NCBI GenBank assembly: GCA_004362315.1
Contig: SNWL01000003.1
Span: forward strand, 1,798,001-1,862,000
Reading direction: 5' to 3'
From: Mycobacterium sp. BK086
GTDB lineage: Bacteria; Actinomycetota; Actinomycetes; Mycobacteriales; Mycobacteriaceae
Length of the DNA stretch: 64,000 bases
The notes under the pieces were generated by a model, which was given only the letters and a program-made list of their open reading frames with translations, was not told the DNA's origin and searched no databases. A program made the translations under genes and the position numbers. This document shows positions 16,941-27,631 of the stretch, one piece after another (the stretch's first letter is position 1; the number at the start of each line of letters is the position of its first letter).

Positions 16941-17825
16941 ATGACGAACATCGAACAGGCTGAGAAGGTCGCCCACGGAGCCGGCTTCATTGCCGCGCTG
17001 GACCAGAGCGGCGGCAGTACCCCCAAGGCGCTGAAGCTCTACGGCATCGCCGAGGACCAGTACTCCGGTGACGAGCAGATGTTCGACCTGGTGCACGAGA
17101 TGCGCACCCGCATCATCACCAGCCCGGTCTTCGAGGGCGACCGGGTCATCGCCGCGATCCTGTTCGAGATGACCATGGACCGCGAGATCGAGGGCCGCCC
17201 GACCGCCGACTACCTGTGGAACGTCAAGAAGGTCGTCCCGATCCTCAAGGTCGACAAGGGCCTTGCCGCCGAGGAAGACGGCGCTCAGGTGATGAAGCCC
17301 ATCGACGGCCTGGACGCGCTGCTGGCCCGCGCGGTGGACAAGGGCATCTTCGGTACCAAGATGCGTTCGGTCATCAAGCTGCCCGGCGCCGGCGTCGAGG
17401 CCGTGGTGGCCCAGCAGTTCGAGGTCGCCCGCCAGATCCTGGCCGCCGGTCTGGTGCCGATCATCGAGCCCGAGGTCGACATCAACTCACCCCAGAAGGG
17501 TGAGGCCGAGGAGCAGCTCAAGGCCGCGATCCTGCGCCACCTCGACACCCTCGGCGATCAGCAGGTGATGCTCAAGCTGACCCTGCCCGACACCGACGAT
17601 CTGTACCGCGAGCTGGTCGACCATCCCCGGGTGATGCGGGTGGTCGCGCTGTCCGGCGGCTACGACCGCACCGATGCCTGCGAGCGGCTGGCCCGCAACC
17701 ACGGCGTCATCGCGAGCTTCTCCCGCGCATTGACCGAGGGCCTCACCGCACAGCAGAGCGACGACGAGTTCGACAAGACGCTGGATGCGGCGATCAGCGA
17801 AATCGCCGCTGCCTCAAGGACTTAG
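16941..17825 (+). CDS. Class I fructose-bisphosphate aldolase
   Basis: A protein of 294 aa. The sequence [19 protein letters not shown] near the N-terminus and the downstream [20 protein letters not shown] are typical of class I (Schiff-base) aldolases. [14 protein letters not shown] and LKLTLP carry further conserved residues, and ALSGGYDR near the end belongs to the phosphate-binding loop. It should cleave fructose 1,6-bisphosphate in glycolysis. ATG 16941 is chosen; ATG 16932 is possible. An upstream extension to 16809 runs into the SOS box. The stop overlaps that of the PPE-domain gene by four bases (TTAG). In M. tuberculosis this position holds no aldolase. Confidence 0.88.
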   Translation: MTNIEQAEKVAHGAGFIAALDQSGGSTPKALKLYGIAEDQYSGDEQMFDLVHEMRTRIITSPVFEGDRVIAAILFEMTMDREIEGRPTADYLWNVKKVVPILKVDKGLAAEEDGAQVMKPIDGLDALLARAVDKGIFGTKMRSVIKLPGAGVEAVVAQQFEVARQILAAGLVPIIEPEVDINSPQKGEAEEQLKAAILRHLDTLGDQQVMLKLTLPDTDDLYRELVDHPRVMRVVALSGGYDRTDACERLARNHGVIASFSRALTEGLTAQQSDDEFDKTLDAAISEIAAASRT

Positions 17826-18655
17826 GGGGTCGTGGGCACCGACGTCGCGCCGGAGTGATATCCGAGCATCGCCGATACGTCCTGCGCCCAATACTCTGCG
17901 AACAGCACCCCGGTGGCGGCGATCGCCGGACCGTTGAGACCGAGGAAATTGCTGGCGGTCAGTTGCATCAGCGTGGCGCGGTTGGCCGCGATCGTCGCGG
18001 GTGACGTGCCTGAGACGAACGCCGATTCGTAGGCCGCAGCCGCGACTGACGCTTGCGTGGCGGCGTTCTCAGCTTGTGCGGCAGCCGCCGACAACCACCC
18101 GACATAGGGTGATGTCGCCGTGGCCATGGCGTGGGCTGCCGGGCCCGCCCCGGGGGTTGAGCCGAATGCCTTGAGCACTCGGTCCACGCCCTGCGCCGCC
18201 GCGTTGAGCTCATCGGCGAGTCCGTTCCACGCCGCCGCCGCTGACAGCAGCGAACTGGAACCGGCCCCGCTGTACACCCGGTTGGAATTCACCTCAGGGG
18301 AAACCGAGGTGAAATCGAATACGGCCACCCGGGCGTCGTGGCCGAAGACCTTTGCCTGCTCAGCGATCGCCTTGTGTTGCTCGGCGATCTCCTTGTCCTG
18401 GTCGGTGAGATTGGTGTCGGCCTCGGCAATCGTGTTGCGGCTCACCGCTTTCGCGTTGCCGCTCGACGCGCGTTTCGCAGCAACCGCATGCGAAGGAGCG
18501 GCCACGCGTTTCTTGTGATGAGCCACCGAGGAGTGCGACGACGAGCCTGACGCGGCACTGTCGGCGTGAGCGACGCCCGACCCGCTGGCCAACGCGGCAC
18601 CTACGCCGAGGGCGAGGGTTCCAGCGCCCATCCAGATGTACAGTCCACGCGCCAT
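17822..18655 (-). CDS. PPE-domain protein with N-terminal Sec signal peptide
   Basis: A protein of 277 aa. Residues 1-31 form a signal peptide (hydrophobic [16 protein letters not shown], cleavage at AHA-DS). A basic Ser/His/Lys-rich segment and a short charged helix (about 78-104) follow. Residues ~112-270 are a PPE-type domain: [12 protein letters not shown] (Ser-Pro-Glu where Pro-Pro-Glu is usual), Trp143-Asn-Gly145 of the WxG turn, [36 protein letters not shown] and [12 protein letters not shown]. Normal PPE proteins start with the PPE domain and are exported by ESX systems as PE partners. Here no PE gene is adjacent and the signal peptide suggests Sec export. The frame continues upstream to 18697 but ATG 18655 starts a typical signal peptide. 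Confidence 0.85.
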   Translation of the reverse strand: MARGLYIWMGAGTLALGVGAALASGSGVAHADSAASGSSSHSSVAHHKKRVAAPSHAVAAKRASSGNAKAVSRNTIAEADTNLTDQDKEIAEQHKAIAEQAKVFGHDARVAVFDFTSVSPEVNSNRVYSGAGSSSLLSAAAAWNGLADELNAAAQGVDRVLKAFGSTPGAGPAAHAMATATSPYVGWLSAAAAQAENAATQASVAAAAYESAFVSGTSPATIAANRATLMQLTASNFLGLNGPAIAATGVLFAEYWAQDVSAMLGYHSGATSVPTTP

Positions 18656-18725
18656 ACCACGCCCCCGTCCGGAATGCGCCGACACTCGACGCAGCAAACA
18701 GACGTTAGCATGAGTAAAGACGTAG

Positions 18726-20294
18726 CTACTCCCATTCGATGGTGCCGGGCGGCTTGCTGGTGATGTCGAGCACCACCCGGTTCACCTCGGACACCTCGTT
18801 GGTGATGCGCGTCGAGATGCGCTCCAGCACTTCGTAGGGCACCCGCGTCCAGTCGGCGGTCATCGCGTCCTCGCTGGAGACCGGCCGCAGCACGATCGGA
18901 TGACCGTAGGTTCGCCCATCGCCCTGCACACCGACTGAACGGACATCGGCCAGCAGCACCACCGGGCACTGCCAGATCTGATTGTCCAGACCGGCCGACG
19001 TCAACTCCTCGCGGGCGATCAGGTCGGCGCGGCGCAGCGTGTCCAGCCGGTCGGCCGTCACCTCCCCGACGATCCGGATACCCAGCCCCGGCCCCGGGAA
19101 GGGTTGGCGGGCAACGATTTCCTCGGGCAGGCCGAGCTCCCGGCCCACGGCGCGCACCTCGTCCTTGAACAGCAGCCGCAGCGGCTCGACGAGCTTGAAC
19201 TTCAGATCCGCGGGCAGTCCGCCGACATTGTGGTGGCTCTTGATGTTTGCCGTGCCCGTGCCGCCGCCGGACTCCACGACGTCGGGATACAGCGTCCCCT
19301 GAACCAGGAATTCGATCGGGTGGCCGTCAGAGTCGCCGTCGGCCAAGAGATCTCGCACCGAACCCTCGAAGGCACGGATGAACTCGCGGCCGATGATCTT
19401 GCGCTTGCCTTCCGGGTCGTGCACCCCGGACAGCGCATCCAGGAACCGGCCCTCGGCATCGACGGTCACCAGCCGGGCACCAGTGGCGGCCACAAAATCG
19501 CGTTGCACTTGGGTGCGTTCCCCGGCGCGCAACAGACCGTGGTCGACGAACACACACGTCAGACGGTCACCGATGGCGCGCTGCACCAGTGCGGCGGCCA
19601 CCGCGGAATCCACGCCGCCGGACAGCCCGCAGATGGCCTTGCCGTCGCCGATCTGCTCGCGCACCTGCTCGATCAGGCTCTCGGCGATGTTGGCCGGCGT
19701 CCAGCTGGCCCCGATTCCGGCGAAGTCATGCAGGAAGCGGCTCAGGATCTGCTGGCCGTGCGGGGTGTGCATGACCTCGGGGTGGTACTGCACCCCGGCC
19801 AGTCGCCGGGCGCGGTCCTCGAACGCGGCCACCGGGGCGCCGGCGCTGGCGGCCACCACCTCGAACCCCTCCGGTGCGGCGGTGACGGCGTCGCCGTGGC
19901 TCATCCACACCGGCTGCGTGCCAGGCAGGCCCGAATGCAGCTCTCCGCCAAGGACTTCCAGTTCCGTGCGGCCGTATTCACTGGTGCCGGTGTGCGCGAC
20001 GGTGCCGCCGAGGGCCTGGGCCATGGCCTGGAAGCCGTAGCAGATGCCGAACACCGGCACCTCGAGGTCGAACACGGCCGGATCCAGCTGCGGGGCGCCG
20101 TCGGCGTACACGCTGGACGGTCCGCCGGAGAGCACGATGGCCTGCGGGTCCTTGGCCTTGATTTCCTCGACGGTCGCGGTGTGCGGGATGACCTCGGAGA
20201 ACACCCGCGCTTCCCGGACGCGCCGGGCGATCAGCTGGGCGTACTGGGCGCCGAAGTCGACCACCAACACGGGACGAGGCGAAGGGGATGTCAC
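18726..20294 (-). CDS. guaA: GMP synthase (glutamine-hydrolysing)
   Basis: A protein of 522 aa, equal to Rv3396c. It turns XMP, glutamine and ATP into GMP. The class I glutamine amidotransferase domain lies at ~8-200, with the Cys in [11 protein letters not shown] and the His-Glu pair in VQYHPEV. The ATP pyrophosphatase domain follows with [12 protein letters not shown]. The C-terminal dimerisation domain ends KPPGTIEWE. Length is standard. guaB3 and guaB2, the preceding pathway step, lie 19 kb downstream. Confidence 0.97.
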   Translation of the reverse strand: MTSPSPRPVLVVDFGAQYAQLIARRVREARVFSEVIPHTATVEEIKAKDPQAIVLSGGPSSVYADGAPQLDPAVFDLEVPVFGICYGFQAMAQALGGTVAHTGTSEYGRTELEVLGGELHSGLPGTQPVWMSHGDAVTAAPEGFEVVAASAGAPVAAFEDRARRLAGVQYHPEVMHTPHGQQILSRFLHDFAGIGASWTPANIAESLIEQVREQIGDGKAICGLSGGVDSAVAAALVQRAIGDRLTCVFVDHGLLRAGERTQVQRDFVAATGARLVTVDAEGRFLDALSGVHDPEGKRKIIGREFIRAFEGSVRDLLADGDSDGHPIEFLVQGTLYPDVVESGGGTGTANIKSHHNVGGLPADLKFKLVEPLRLLFKDEVRAVGRELGLPEEIVARQPFPGPGLGIRIVGEVTADRLDTLRRADLIAREELTSAGLDNQIWQCPVVLLADVRSVGVQGDGRTYGHPIVLRPVSSEDAMTADWTRVPYEVLERISTRITNEVSEVNRVVLDITSKPPGTIEWE

Positions 20295-20356
20295 GGGATG
20301 AGTCTAGTGGGCCAGATCGCCCGACCCGCTCATCAGCCGCAGGTAGCCTTTCGCTG

Positions 20357-21343
20357 ATGAAAGCCCTGCCAGCGGCCCTGGGAGCCGCTGCCGTCGCGCT
20401 GACCGCGCTGGCACTGCGCCGCTACCTGTCCGCCCGCGACGCGCTGGCCGCCGTCCCCGCCGAGCTGCGCAGCCCGCTGCTACCGGCCCTGACCGGCGAC
20501 ACCACCGAACGCAACTACCGGCGCTCCCGGCTGCTGACGCGGATCGTCAGCACCCCCACCGGCGCGGGCGTCACCGTCACCAAGCGACAGATCGCGGGCC
20601 GGCCGGTGCTGGTGATGACGCCGGCCACCCGGGGCCCCGCCGCACTGCTGTACATCCACGGCGGCGGCATGGTGGTGGGCTCCCCGCAGTCGGAGGCCGT
20701 CGCCGCCGCGCAGCTTGCCCGCGAATTGGGTGCCCTTGTGGTCTCGCCGGACTATCGGCTGGCGCCGGAACATCCGTTCCCCGCCGCCCTGAACGACTGC
20801 ATGGCAACGCTGTACTGGATGCGCGACAACGCCGCCGAACTGGGCATCGATCCCGAGCGCATCTCCGTCAACGGATCCAGTGCGGGCGGCGGCCTGTCCG
20901 CCTCGGTAGCGCAGCGCGCCCATGACGAGGGAATCGCCCTGCGGGCCCAGGTATTGGTCTATCCGATGATCGACGACCGCACCACGCTGCGCGACGACCA
21001 CAACGGGCGGGGCGCGTTCCTGTGGACGCCGGGGTCCAATCGGTTCGGCTGGACGGCCTACCTCGGCCGCCCGCCCCGCTGGTCGGACGCACCCGAGTAC
21101 GCCGCGCCCAACCGGCGCGAAGACCTTTCCGGGCTCGCACCCGCCTGGGTGGGCGTGGGTGGGCTGGATCTGTTCTACGACGAGTCCGTCGACTACGCGG
21201 AACGTCTGCGTGCCGCCGGGGTCGAATGTGAGCTGGTGGCCGTGCCGGGGATGTATCACGCCGCCGACGGCCTGGCGCGCAGGGCGCCCGAGATGCGCGC
21301 GTTCCGGCAAAGCGCGCTGGAGTTCCTCCGTAGCCACCTCTGA
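20357..21343 (+). CDS. Alpha/beta hydrolase, hormone-sensitive lipase family
   Basis: A protein of 328 aa. The HSL oxyanion motif HGGGMV, the nucleophile elbow [10 protein letters not shown], the Asp in [10 protein letters not shown] and the His in MYHAADG form a complete catalytic set, so it is an esterase of the Lip family (for example LipN-like). A hydrophobic N-terminus ([14 protein letters not shown]) may anchor it in the membrane. ATG 20357 begins 62 bases after the divergent guaA start. A longer frame to 20288 overlaps guaA and is rejected. Substrate: short-chain esters by family knowledge. Confidence 0.87.
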   Translation: MKALPAALGAAAVALTALALRRYLSARDALAAVPAELRSPLLPALTGDTTERNYRRSRLLTRIVSTPTGAGVTVTKRQIAGRPVLVMTPATRGPAALLYIHGGGMVVGSPQSEAVAAAQLARELGALVVSPDYRLAPEHPFPAALNDCMATLYWMRDNAAELGIDPERISVNGSSAGGGLSASVAQRAHDEGIALRAQVLVYPMIDDRTTLRDDHNGRGAFLWTPGSNRFGWTAYLGRPPRWSDAPEYAAPNRREDLSGLAPAWVGVGGLDLFYDESVDYAERLRAAGVECELVAVPGMYHAADGLARRAPEMRAFRQSALEFLRSHL

Positions 21344-21410
21344 GACCCCGGGCATGTTCTGCGACCAGAACGGGAATGGACAGCGGGGGGCGCGACAAAG
21401 GAGGTCGAGG

Positions 21411-22154
21411 GTGCTGGGACTGCCCGACGGGGTGAAGGCCTGCCTGTTCGACCTCGACGGTGTGCTCACCGACACCGCCCGGGTGCACACCAAAGCGTGG
21501 AAGGCCATGTTCGACGGGTTCCTGGAACGACGGGCGCAACAGGCACACACCGCGTTCGTGCCGTTCGACGCCGCGCATGACTACCCGGCCTATATCGACG
21601 GCAAGACCCGTGAAGACGGCGTTCGCTCGTTTCTGGCCAGCCGTCACATCGACCTCCCCGAGGGCGACCCGTCCGACGCGTCCACCGCCCAGACGGTCTA
21701 TGGGCTTGGCAATCGCAAGAACCTGCTGTTCCAACAGCTCTTGGAGAAGAACGGGGTCGACGTGTTCGACGGGTCGCGGCGCTACCTGCAGGCGGTGCAC
21801 GACGCAGGTCTGGCGGCGGCGGTGGTCTCGTCGAGCGCCAACACCCGTCAAGTCCTCCAGATCACGGGCCTGGACGACCTGGTACAGCAGCGGGTCGACG
21901 GCATCACGATTCGTGACGAGCACCTGCGCGGCAAGCCGGCACCCGATTCCTATCTTCGCGGTGCTCAGCTGCTCGGTGTCGAACCGGCCAATGCCGCGGT
22001 GTTCGAGGACGCGCAGGCCGGAGTGGCGGCAGGCCGGGCCGGGAATTTCGGGTTCGTCGTCGGCGTCGACCGCCTGGGTCAGGCGGATGCCTTGCGGCGC
22101 AACGGCGCCGACGTCGTCGTCACCGATCTCGGGCAATTGCTGGAGACGCCGTGA
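21411..22154 (+). CDS. HAD-superfamily hydrolase, beta-phosphoglucomutase-like (Rv3400 type)
   Basis: A protein of 247 aa. The HAD nucleophile motif DLDGVLTDT (Asp14 and Asp16) is at the N-terminus, [12 protein letters not shown] carries motif II, and GKPAPDSYL and [15 protein letters not shown] carry motifs III and IV. Together these are typical of beta-phosphoglucomutase or a sugar phosphatase. A strong AAAGGAGG site precedes GTG 21411. The stop overlaps the GTG of the GH65 gene by four bases. The pair matches Rv3400-Rv3401. It probably converts the beta-glucose 1-phosphate made by the phosphorylase to glucose 6-phosphate. Confidence 0.9.
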   Translation: MLGLPDGVKACLFDLDGVLTDTARVHTKAWKAMFDGFLERRAQQAHTAFVPFDAAHDYPAYIDGKTREDGVRSFLASRHIDLPEGDPSDASTAQTVYGLGNRKNLLFQQLLEKNGVDVFDGSRRYLQAVHDAGLAAAVVSSSANTRQVLQITGLDDLVQQRVDGITIRDEHLRGKPAPDSYLRGAQLLGVEPANAAVFEDAQAGVAAGRAGNFGFVVGVDRLGQADALRRNGADVVVTDLGQLLETP

Positions 22155-24514
22155 TCAACGGTGAGGCGTTCCCGATCGAGCCGTGGCAGGTCCGGGAAAC
22201 CCACCTGAACCTCGATCAACTGGCCCAGTCGGAGTCACTGTTCGCATTGTCCAACGGGCACATCGGATTACGCGGAAACCTCGACGAAGGCGAACCGTTC
22301 GGCATCCCCGGCACCTACCTGAATTCCTTCTACGAAACCCGGCCACTGCCCTACGCCGAGTCCGGGTTCGGGTATCCCGAAGACGGCCAGACGATCGTCG
22401 ACGTGACCAACGGCAAGATCCTGCGGCTGCTGGTCGACGACGAGCCCTTCGACGTTCGGTACGGCGACCTCGACGAGCACGAACGCATTCTCGATCTGCG
22501 GGCCGGCACCCTGACCCGCCGCGCGATCTGGCGGTCACCGGCGGGCAAGAAGATCAGCTTGGTCTCGACGCGACTGGTATCGCTGGTGCAGCGATCGGTC
22601 GCGGCCATCGAGTATGTTGTCGAGGCTGTCGACGAATTCACCCGTGTCACGGTGCAATCCGAGCTCGTTGCCAACGAGGATCAGCCGGAGCGATCCAACG
22701 ACCCACGGGTGTCTGCGGTGCTGAAGCACCCGTTGGAGCCGATCCATCACGAATCCACCGAGGACGGTTCGCTGCTGGTGCACCGCACCAAGGCCAGCAA
22801 GCTGATGATGGCCGCGGCGATGGACCATCTGGTGGAGGTGCCCGGCCGGGTGGAGGTCGACACCCTGGCCGCCGAAAACCTGGCCCGCACCACCGTCATC
22901 TGCGGGCTGCGGCCCGGCCAGAAGCTGCGCATCGTGAAGTTCCTGTCCTACGGCTGGTCGAGCCTGAGATCCCGTCCCGCACTGCATGATCAGGTGGCGG
23001 GCGCGCTGGCCGGCGCCCGCTACACCGGTTGGGAAGGCCTGCTGCAGACCCAGCGCGAGTATCTCGACGAGTACTGGGATTGCGCCGATGTCGAGCTCGA
23101 CGGCGACCCGGGCTGCCAGCAGGCGGTGCGGTTCGGCCTGTTCCACGTGCTGCAGGCCAGCGCTCGCGCCGAGCGTCGCTCGATCCCCGGCAAGGGCCTG
23201 ACCGGGCCGGGTTACGACGGCCACGCCTTCTGGGACACCGAAGGTTTCGTGCTGCCGGTTCTTACTTACACCAAACCCGACGCGGCCGCCGACGCGCTGC
23301 GCTGGCGTGCGTCGATCCTCGATCTCGCCAAGAAGCGGGCCGAGCAGCTGGATCTGAAGGGTGCGGCGTTCCCGTGGCGGACGATCCGCGGCGAGGAGTG
23401 TTCGGCCTACTGGCCGGCGGGCACGGCGGCCTGGCATGTCAACGCCGACATCGCGATGGCCTTCGAACGGTATCGGACGGTCACCGGGGACCATTCGCTG
23501 GAAACCGATTGCGGCCTGGCGGTTCTCGTCGAGACGGCGCGGTTGTGGATATCGCTGGGCCACCACGACCGCGACGGGGTGTGGCATCTCGACGGTGTCA
23601 CCGGACCCGACGAGTACACCGCGGTGGTCCGCGACAACGTGTTCACCAATCTGATGGCCGCACACAATCTTCGGACGGCCGTCAAAGCATGTCAGCGCAA
23701 TCCGGACGCGGCGCGCGCGCAGGAGGTCACCACCGAGGAGACCGCCGCATGGCGAGAGGCCGCGGACCGAGTGCACATCCCCTATGACGACTATCTGGGT
23801 GTGCACCAGCAGTGTGAGGGTTTCACCAGGCTGCGGGAGTGGGATTTCACCGACAAGACGATCTATCCGCTGCTGCTGCACCAGCCCTACGTCCGGCTCT
23901 ACCCCGCCCAGGTGATCAAGCAACCCGACCTGGTGCTGGCGATGCAGTGGCGCAGCCACGAGTTCACCGATGACCAGAAGGCCCGCAACGTCGACTATTA
24001 CGAGCAACGCACCGTGCGCGACTCGTCGCTGTCGGCATGCACGCAGGCGGTCATGTGCGCCGAGGTCGGCCACCTCGAGTTGGCACACGCCTACACCCAC
24101 GAGGCAGCACTGATCGACCTGCGGGACCTGCACGACAACACTCGCGACGGCCTGCACATGGCATCGCTGGCCGGGACATGGACCGCGCTGGTCGCAGGCT
24201 TCGGCGGGCTGCGCGACGACGAGCACATCCTGTCGCTGGATCCTCAACTGCCCGAAGGTATCTCACGACTCAAATTCGGGGTGCACTGGCGCAAGTATCG
24301 GCTGGCGGCCGAGATCGATCACCGCGAGGTGACCTACACTCTGCGCGACGGTCCTGACGGCAAGCTCGCGATCCGGCATGCCGGTGACGAGTTGACCTTG
24401 ACCACCCGCGCTCCCACCACCGTCGCCCTGAGGTCCCGCAAGGCCTTGCTTCCGACTCCCGAGCAGCCGCCGGGGCGCGCTCCGCAGCGGCATATCGAAC
24501 GCGCGGAGCGCTAG
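22151..24514 (+). CDS. Glycoside hydrolase family 65 protein (disaccharide phosphorylase type)
   Basis: A protein of 787 aa, equivalent to Rv3401. The family includes maltose, trehalose and kojibiose phosphorylases. The N-terminal beta-sandwich (1-~280) is followed by an alpha/alpha barrel with [22 protein letters not shown] and [12 protein letters not shown]. Glu488 in that last motif is the family's catalytic acid. The C-terminal short sheet ends in a Lys/Arg-rich tail. With the HAD partner it suggests phosphorolysis of an alpha-glucosyl disaccharide to glucose and beta-glucose 1-phosphate. The stop overlaps that of choD by four bases (CTAG). Confidence 0.9.
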   Translation: MINGEAFPIEPWQVRETHLNLDQLAQSESLFALSNGHIGLRGNLDEGEPFGIPGTYLNSFYETRPLPYAESGFGYPEDGQTIVDVTNGKILRLLVDDEPFDVRYGDLDEHERILDLRAGTLTRRAIWRSPAGKKISLVSTRLVSLVQRSVAAIEYVVEAVDEFTRVTVQSELVANEDQPERSNDPRVSAVLKHPLEPIHHESTEDGSLLVHRTKASKLMMAAAMDHLVEVPGRVEVDTLAAENLARTTVICGLRPGQKLRIVKFLSYGWSSLRSRPALHDQVAGALAGARYTGWEGLLQTQREYLDEYWDCADVELDGDPGCQQAVRFGLFHVLQASARAERRSIPGKGLTGPGYDGHAFWDTEGFVLPVLTYTKPDAAADALRWRASILDLAKKRAEQLDLKGAAFPWRTIRGEECSAYWPAGTAAWHVNADIAMAFERYRTVTGDHSLETDCGLAVLVETARLWISLGHHDRDGVWHLDGVTGPDEYTAVVRDNVFTNLMAAHNLRTAVKACQRNPDAARAQEVTTEETAAWREAADRVHIPYDDYLGVHQQCEGFTRLREWDFTDKTIYPLLLHQPYVRLYPAQVIKQPDLVLAMQWRSHEFTDDQKARNVDYYEQRTVRDSSLSACTQAVMCAEVGHLELAHAYTHEAALIDLRDLHDNTRDGLHMASLAGTWTALVAGFGGLRDDEHILSLDPQLPEGISRLKFGVHWRKYRLAAEIDHREVTYTLRDGPDGKLAIRHAGDELTLTTRAPTTVALRSRKALLPTPEQPPGRAPQRHIERAER

Positions 24515-26247
24515 CCTCCGGTGTTGATCGGCTCGATCGGCAGGTGGCGAAGACCGCCAGGCGCATCGACGGGAACGACCGGGTTCTTCGGTTCGATCGG
24601 CGCCAGCCGCCGGTAGGGCTGCCCCTGAGCGGGACGCTGATCGTCCTCATCCTTGTTGGGCCACAACGATGTTGCCCGCTCGGCTTGAGCGGTGATCGAC
24701 AGCGACGGATTGACGCCGAGGTTGGCTGAGACTGCCGCACCGTCCATCACATGCAGCGTCGGGTAGCCATACACCCGCTGATAGGGGTCTAGCACGCCAT
24801 GGTCGGCGCTGTCGCCGATCGCGGCGCCGCCGAGGAAGTGCGCGGTCAGCGGGATGTTGAACAACTCGCCCCAGGTTCCACCGGCGACACCGTCGATCTT
24901 CTCCGCAACTCGGCGAGTCACCTTGTTACCGGCCGGAATCCAGGTTGGATTGGGTTCGCCGTGTCCCTGCTTGCTGACCATCCGGCGCTTCCCGAACAGG
25001 CCCTTCTTGGTGTAGGTGGTGATCGAATTGTCCAGGTGCTGCATCACCAAAGAAATCATGGTGCGCTCGCTCCAGCGACGCGGGCTCAGCATTCGCAGCA
25101 TCGCCCGCGGATCCTCACCGGCGTTGTTCAGCAACTGCTTCCAGCGCGGCACGTCGCTGCCCTCGGGGCCGGGCCCGTCGGTCATCAACGTCTGCAGCAG
25201 GCCCATGGCGTTGGATCCCTTGCCGTAGCGCACCGGTTCGACGTGGGTGTCGTGGCTCGGATGGATCGACGACGTGATGGCCACACCGTGGGTGAGGTCC
25301 AGATCGGGGCGCGCCTCCAGACGTCCCGCTCCCACAATCGATTCCGAGTTGGTACGCGTCAGCACCCCGAGCTTGTCGGAGAGCTTGGGCAGCGTGCCGG
25401 TGTCGCGCATCTTGAACAGCAGCTGTTGGGTGCCCCAGGTGCCGGCCGCCAGGATGACCTGGCGCGCGGTGAACGTCTTGCGATCCTTGCGGGCCCACCG
25501 GCCGGTGTGCACCGTCTTGATCTCCCAGATGCCGTCCGAACGCTGCGCGAATCCGGTGACGGTGGTCATCGGAATGACTTGTGCCCCAGCCCGTTCCGCC
25601 AAGCCGAGGTAGTTCTTGACGAGCGTGTTCTTCGCCCCGTGCCGGCAGCCCGTCATGCATTCGCCGCATTCGATGCAGCCGGTACGGGCTGGCCCGACGC
25701 CACCGAAGTAGGGGTCGGGCACGGTCTTGCCGGGCGTCTTCTCGCCGTTGACCCCGAAGAACACCCCGACCGGCGTGGGGGTGAAGGTGTCGCCGACACC
25801 CATCTCGTCGGCCACCTCCTTCATGATCCGGTCGGCGTCGGTGAAGGTCGGGTTCTTGATCACGCCCAGCATCCGCTGCGCCTGGTCGTAGTGCGGCATC
25901 AGTTCGGCGCGCCAGTCGGTGATGTTCTTCCACTGCGGGTCGTTGAAGAACGGGTCCGGCGGCACGTACAGGGTGTTGGCGTAATTGAGCGAGCCACCGC
26001 CGACGCCCGCGCCGGCCAGGATCATCACGTTGCGCAGCAGGTGGATCCGCTGGATGCCGTAGCAGCCCAGCCGCGGCGCCCACAAGAACTCACGCAGCCT
26101 CCAGGACGTCTTGGCGAACTCGTGGTCGGCGTAGCGGCGGCCGGCCTCCAGAACGCCGACTTTGTAGCCCTTTTCGGTGAGGCGCAGCGCGCTGACGCTG
26201 CCGCCAAAACCCGAACCGATGATCAGAACGTCGAAATCCGGCTCCAT
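24511..26247 (-). CDS. choD: GMC-type oxidoreductase, ChoD (putative cholesterol oxidase)
   Basis: A protein of 578 aa, the length of M. tuberculosis ChoD (Rv3409c). The N-terminal FAD fold DVLIIGSGFGGSVSALRLTEKG is followed by GGGSLNYANTLY, then an iron-sulfur-like cysteine cluster GCIECGECMTGC, which marks the ChoD subfamily apart from classical GMC enzymes. The GAVAIGD-type C-terminal motif (LGGAAIGDSADHGVLD) is present. The exact substrate is debated; ChoD contributes to virulence in M. tuberculosis but is not essential for cholesterol growth. Its promoter is divergent with crtE and holds a perfect 14-bp palindrome 16 bases upstream of the start. Confidence 0.88.
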   Translation of the reverse strand: MEPDFDVLIIGSGFGGSVSALRLTEKGYKVGVLEAGRRYADHEFAKTSWRLREFLWAPRLGCYGIQRIHLLRNVMILAGAGVGGGSLNYANTLYVPPDPFFNDPQWKNITDWRAELMPHYDQAQRMLGVIKNPTFTDADRIMKEVADEMGVGDTFTPTPVGVFFGVNGEKTPGKTVPDPYFGGVGPARTGCIECGECMTGCRHGAKNTLVKNYLGLAERAGAQVIPMTTVTGFAQRSDGIWEIKTVHTGRWARKDRKTFTARQVILAAGTWGTQQLLFKMRDTGTLPKLSDKLGVLTRTNSESIVGAGRLEARPDLDLTHGVAITSSIHPSHDTHVEPVRYGKGSNAMGLLQTLMTDGPGPEGSDVPRWKQLLNNAGEDPRAMLRMLSPRRWSERTMISLVMQHLDNSITTYTKKGLFGKRRMVSKQGHGEPNPTWIPAGNKVTRRVAEKIDGVAGGTWGELFNIPLTAHFLGGAAIGDSADHGVLDPYQRVYGYPTLHVMDGAAVSANLGVNPSLSITAQAERATSLWPNKDEDDQRPAQGQPYRRLAPIEPKNPVVPVDAPGGLRHLPIEPINTGG

Positions 26248-26262
26248 CGGACCATTATGAAC

Positions 26263-26276
26263 TTACCGGCCGGTAA
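26263..26276. promoter_or_regulatory. Palindrome in the choD promoter
   Basis: TTACCGGCCGGTAA is a perfect 14-bp palindrome 16 bases before the choD start codon. Its size and symmetry fit a TetR-type operator. The cognate regulator is not identifiable here. Confidence 0.5.
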
Positions 26277-26370
26277 CAAGCTAGAGAGGCGTGCCTAACC
26301 CGAGACCCATCCAGGACCGCTTGGCCACCTAATTCCCAGGCAGCGGGACCACGGGGTGGCGCACTCCGGA

Positions 26371-26404
26371 ATCATTCATTAAATTAATGATTAAATAAAT
26401 GAAT
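26371..26404. promoter_or_regulatory. AT-rich palindromic region upstream of crtE
   Basis: In a GC-rich background this 34-base stretch has almost no G or C. It contains a perfect 15-bp palindrome TCATTAAATTAATGA (26376-26390), the overlapping palindrome TTAATGATTAA (26384-26394), and a wider ATTCATT/AATGAAT pair (26374-26380, 26398-26404). It is 60 bases before crtE and is the likely operator of the carotenoid operon, probably for a MarR-type protein. Confidence 0.6.
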
Positions 26405-26463
26405 GTCCTGGTGGACGCCAACTGCTGCCGTGCTGAGTAGGCGGCCGGGTCTGTGGTGAAGGG

Positions 26464-27612
26464 GTGGAAGAGGTGAACGAGGACCGTCGCGAGAGCGTTT
26501 CGGTGCGCAATGGGCGTGACCTTCTCGAGTGCGGAGCCGGCCTTCCATCCATCGACCAATTCGACTCGTGGCGAACGTGTTTGCGGCACACCGTGCTGTC
26601 GCAGGTCACCGATTTCATCGCCGCTCGCTGCGCGGACACCCTGCACGAGTGCGGCGTCGACGCGGCCGGTGAGACGCTCCTCGAGTTCGTCAACGGCGGC
26701 AAGTGCCTGCGCTCGACCTTCATGTACCTGGGTTGGCTGTGCGGCGCTCAAGAAGATCTGAGAGCTCTTTATGCCACCGGCAGCCTCGAGCTGATTCACG
26801 TCTTCGCACTGCTCCAGGACGACGTGATGGACAATTCGCCGTCGCGTCGTGGGCGTCCTGCGGCCCACGTTCAGTTGGCGAATTGGCACGGGCAGCGCGG
26901 TCTGGCCGGATCGTCACGACGCTTCGGCGAATCCGCGGCGGTGCTGCTCGGCGACCTGTGCCTCATCTGGGCCGAGCGGGTCCTGCGGGAAAGTGGTCTG
27001 GCGAGCGAACAGCTCGACCGGATGTGGCCCCGCTATGACGCCATGCGCACCGAACTCGCCACGGGCCAGTTCGCCGACCTGGCGCTGGACATCCGGAAAT
27101 CGCCGAGTCTGGATTCGGTGCTCAATGTGGCCCGGATGAAATCGGGCAACTACACCGTGCGCCGGCCGCTGGAGATCGGCGCCGCGATGGCCGGGTGCGA
27201 TGAGCACACCCTTGCCCGGCTTGGCGAGTACGGCCTTGCCGTCGGCGAGGCGTTCCAGCTCCGCGACGATGTCCTCGGCGTCTTCGGTTCACCGACAGCG
27301 ACGGGCAAACCCAGCGGCGGTGATCTTCTGGAACGCAAAGCCACCACCGTGACGGTGACCGCCAAGCAGATGGCCGACCCGGCCACCCGCGCGCAATTCG
27401 ACGAACTCATCGACACACCACATTTGGACGACGCCGACCTGGACCGGTGGCGAAGCCTGATCCTCTCCACCGGCGCGGTGCACCGGATCGAAGGGCTCAT
27501 CGCCGAGCGCGTCCACGCCGCGCAGAAAGCCCTGGACACCGATCGGCTCGACGGACACGTCAGAGCCGCGCTGCTGGAGATGGCCGGCATCTGTACGAGC
27601 CGGGCCGCATGA
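26464..27612 (+). CDS. crtE: Geranylgeranyl diphosphate synthase
   Basis: A polyprenyl synthase of 382 aa, first gene of the carotenoid operon. The first aspartate-rich motif DDVMD is at 119-123 and the second, DDVLG, at 268-272, inside FQLRDD. FVNGGKCLRSTF supplies the diphosphate-binding Lys/Arg. It should extend farnesyl diphosphate to GGPP, the carotenoid precursor. GTG 26464 or GTG 26473 could be the start; both have only weak ribosome sites. The C-terminal ~60 residues are conserved in mycobacterial CrtE. It is separated from crtI by 19 bases. Confidence 0.9.
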   Translation: MEEVNEDRRESVSVRNGRDLLECGAGLPSIDQFDSWRTCLRHTVLSQVTDFIAARCADTLHECGVDAAGETLLEFVNGGKCLRSTFMYLGWLCGAQEDLRALYATGSLELIHVFALLQDDVMDNSPSRRGRPAAHVQLANWHGQRGLAGSSRRFGESAAVLLGDLCLIWAERVLRESGLASEQLDRMWPRYDAMRTELATGQFADLALDIRKSPSLDSVLNVARMKSGNYTVRRPLEIGAAMAGCDEHTLARLGEYGLAVGEAFQLRDDVLGVFGSPTATGKPSGGDLLERKATTVTVTAKQMADPATRAQFDELIDTPHLDDADLDRWRSLILSTGAVHRIEGLIAERVHAAQKALDTDRLDGHVRAALLEMAGICTSRAA

Positions 27613-27631
27613 ACACGGGGGTATTGGGCTG

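Noticed and set aside
19104..20357. A 417-codon + strand frame opposite guaA
   Set aside because: It lies inside the reverse complement of a certain GMP synthase gene and has no recognisable family sequence.
22535..24247. A 570-codon - strand frame opposite the GH65 gene
   Set aside because: The + strand frame carries all GH65 motifs. The antisense frame is rich in Arg/Gly/Val from shifted GC-rich codons.
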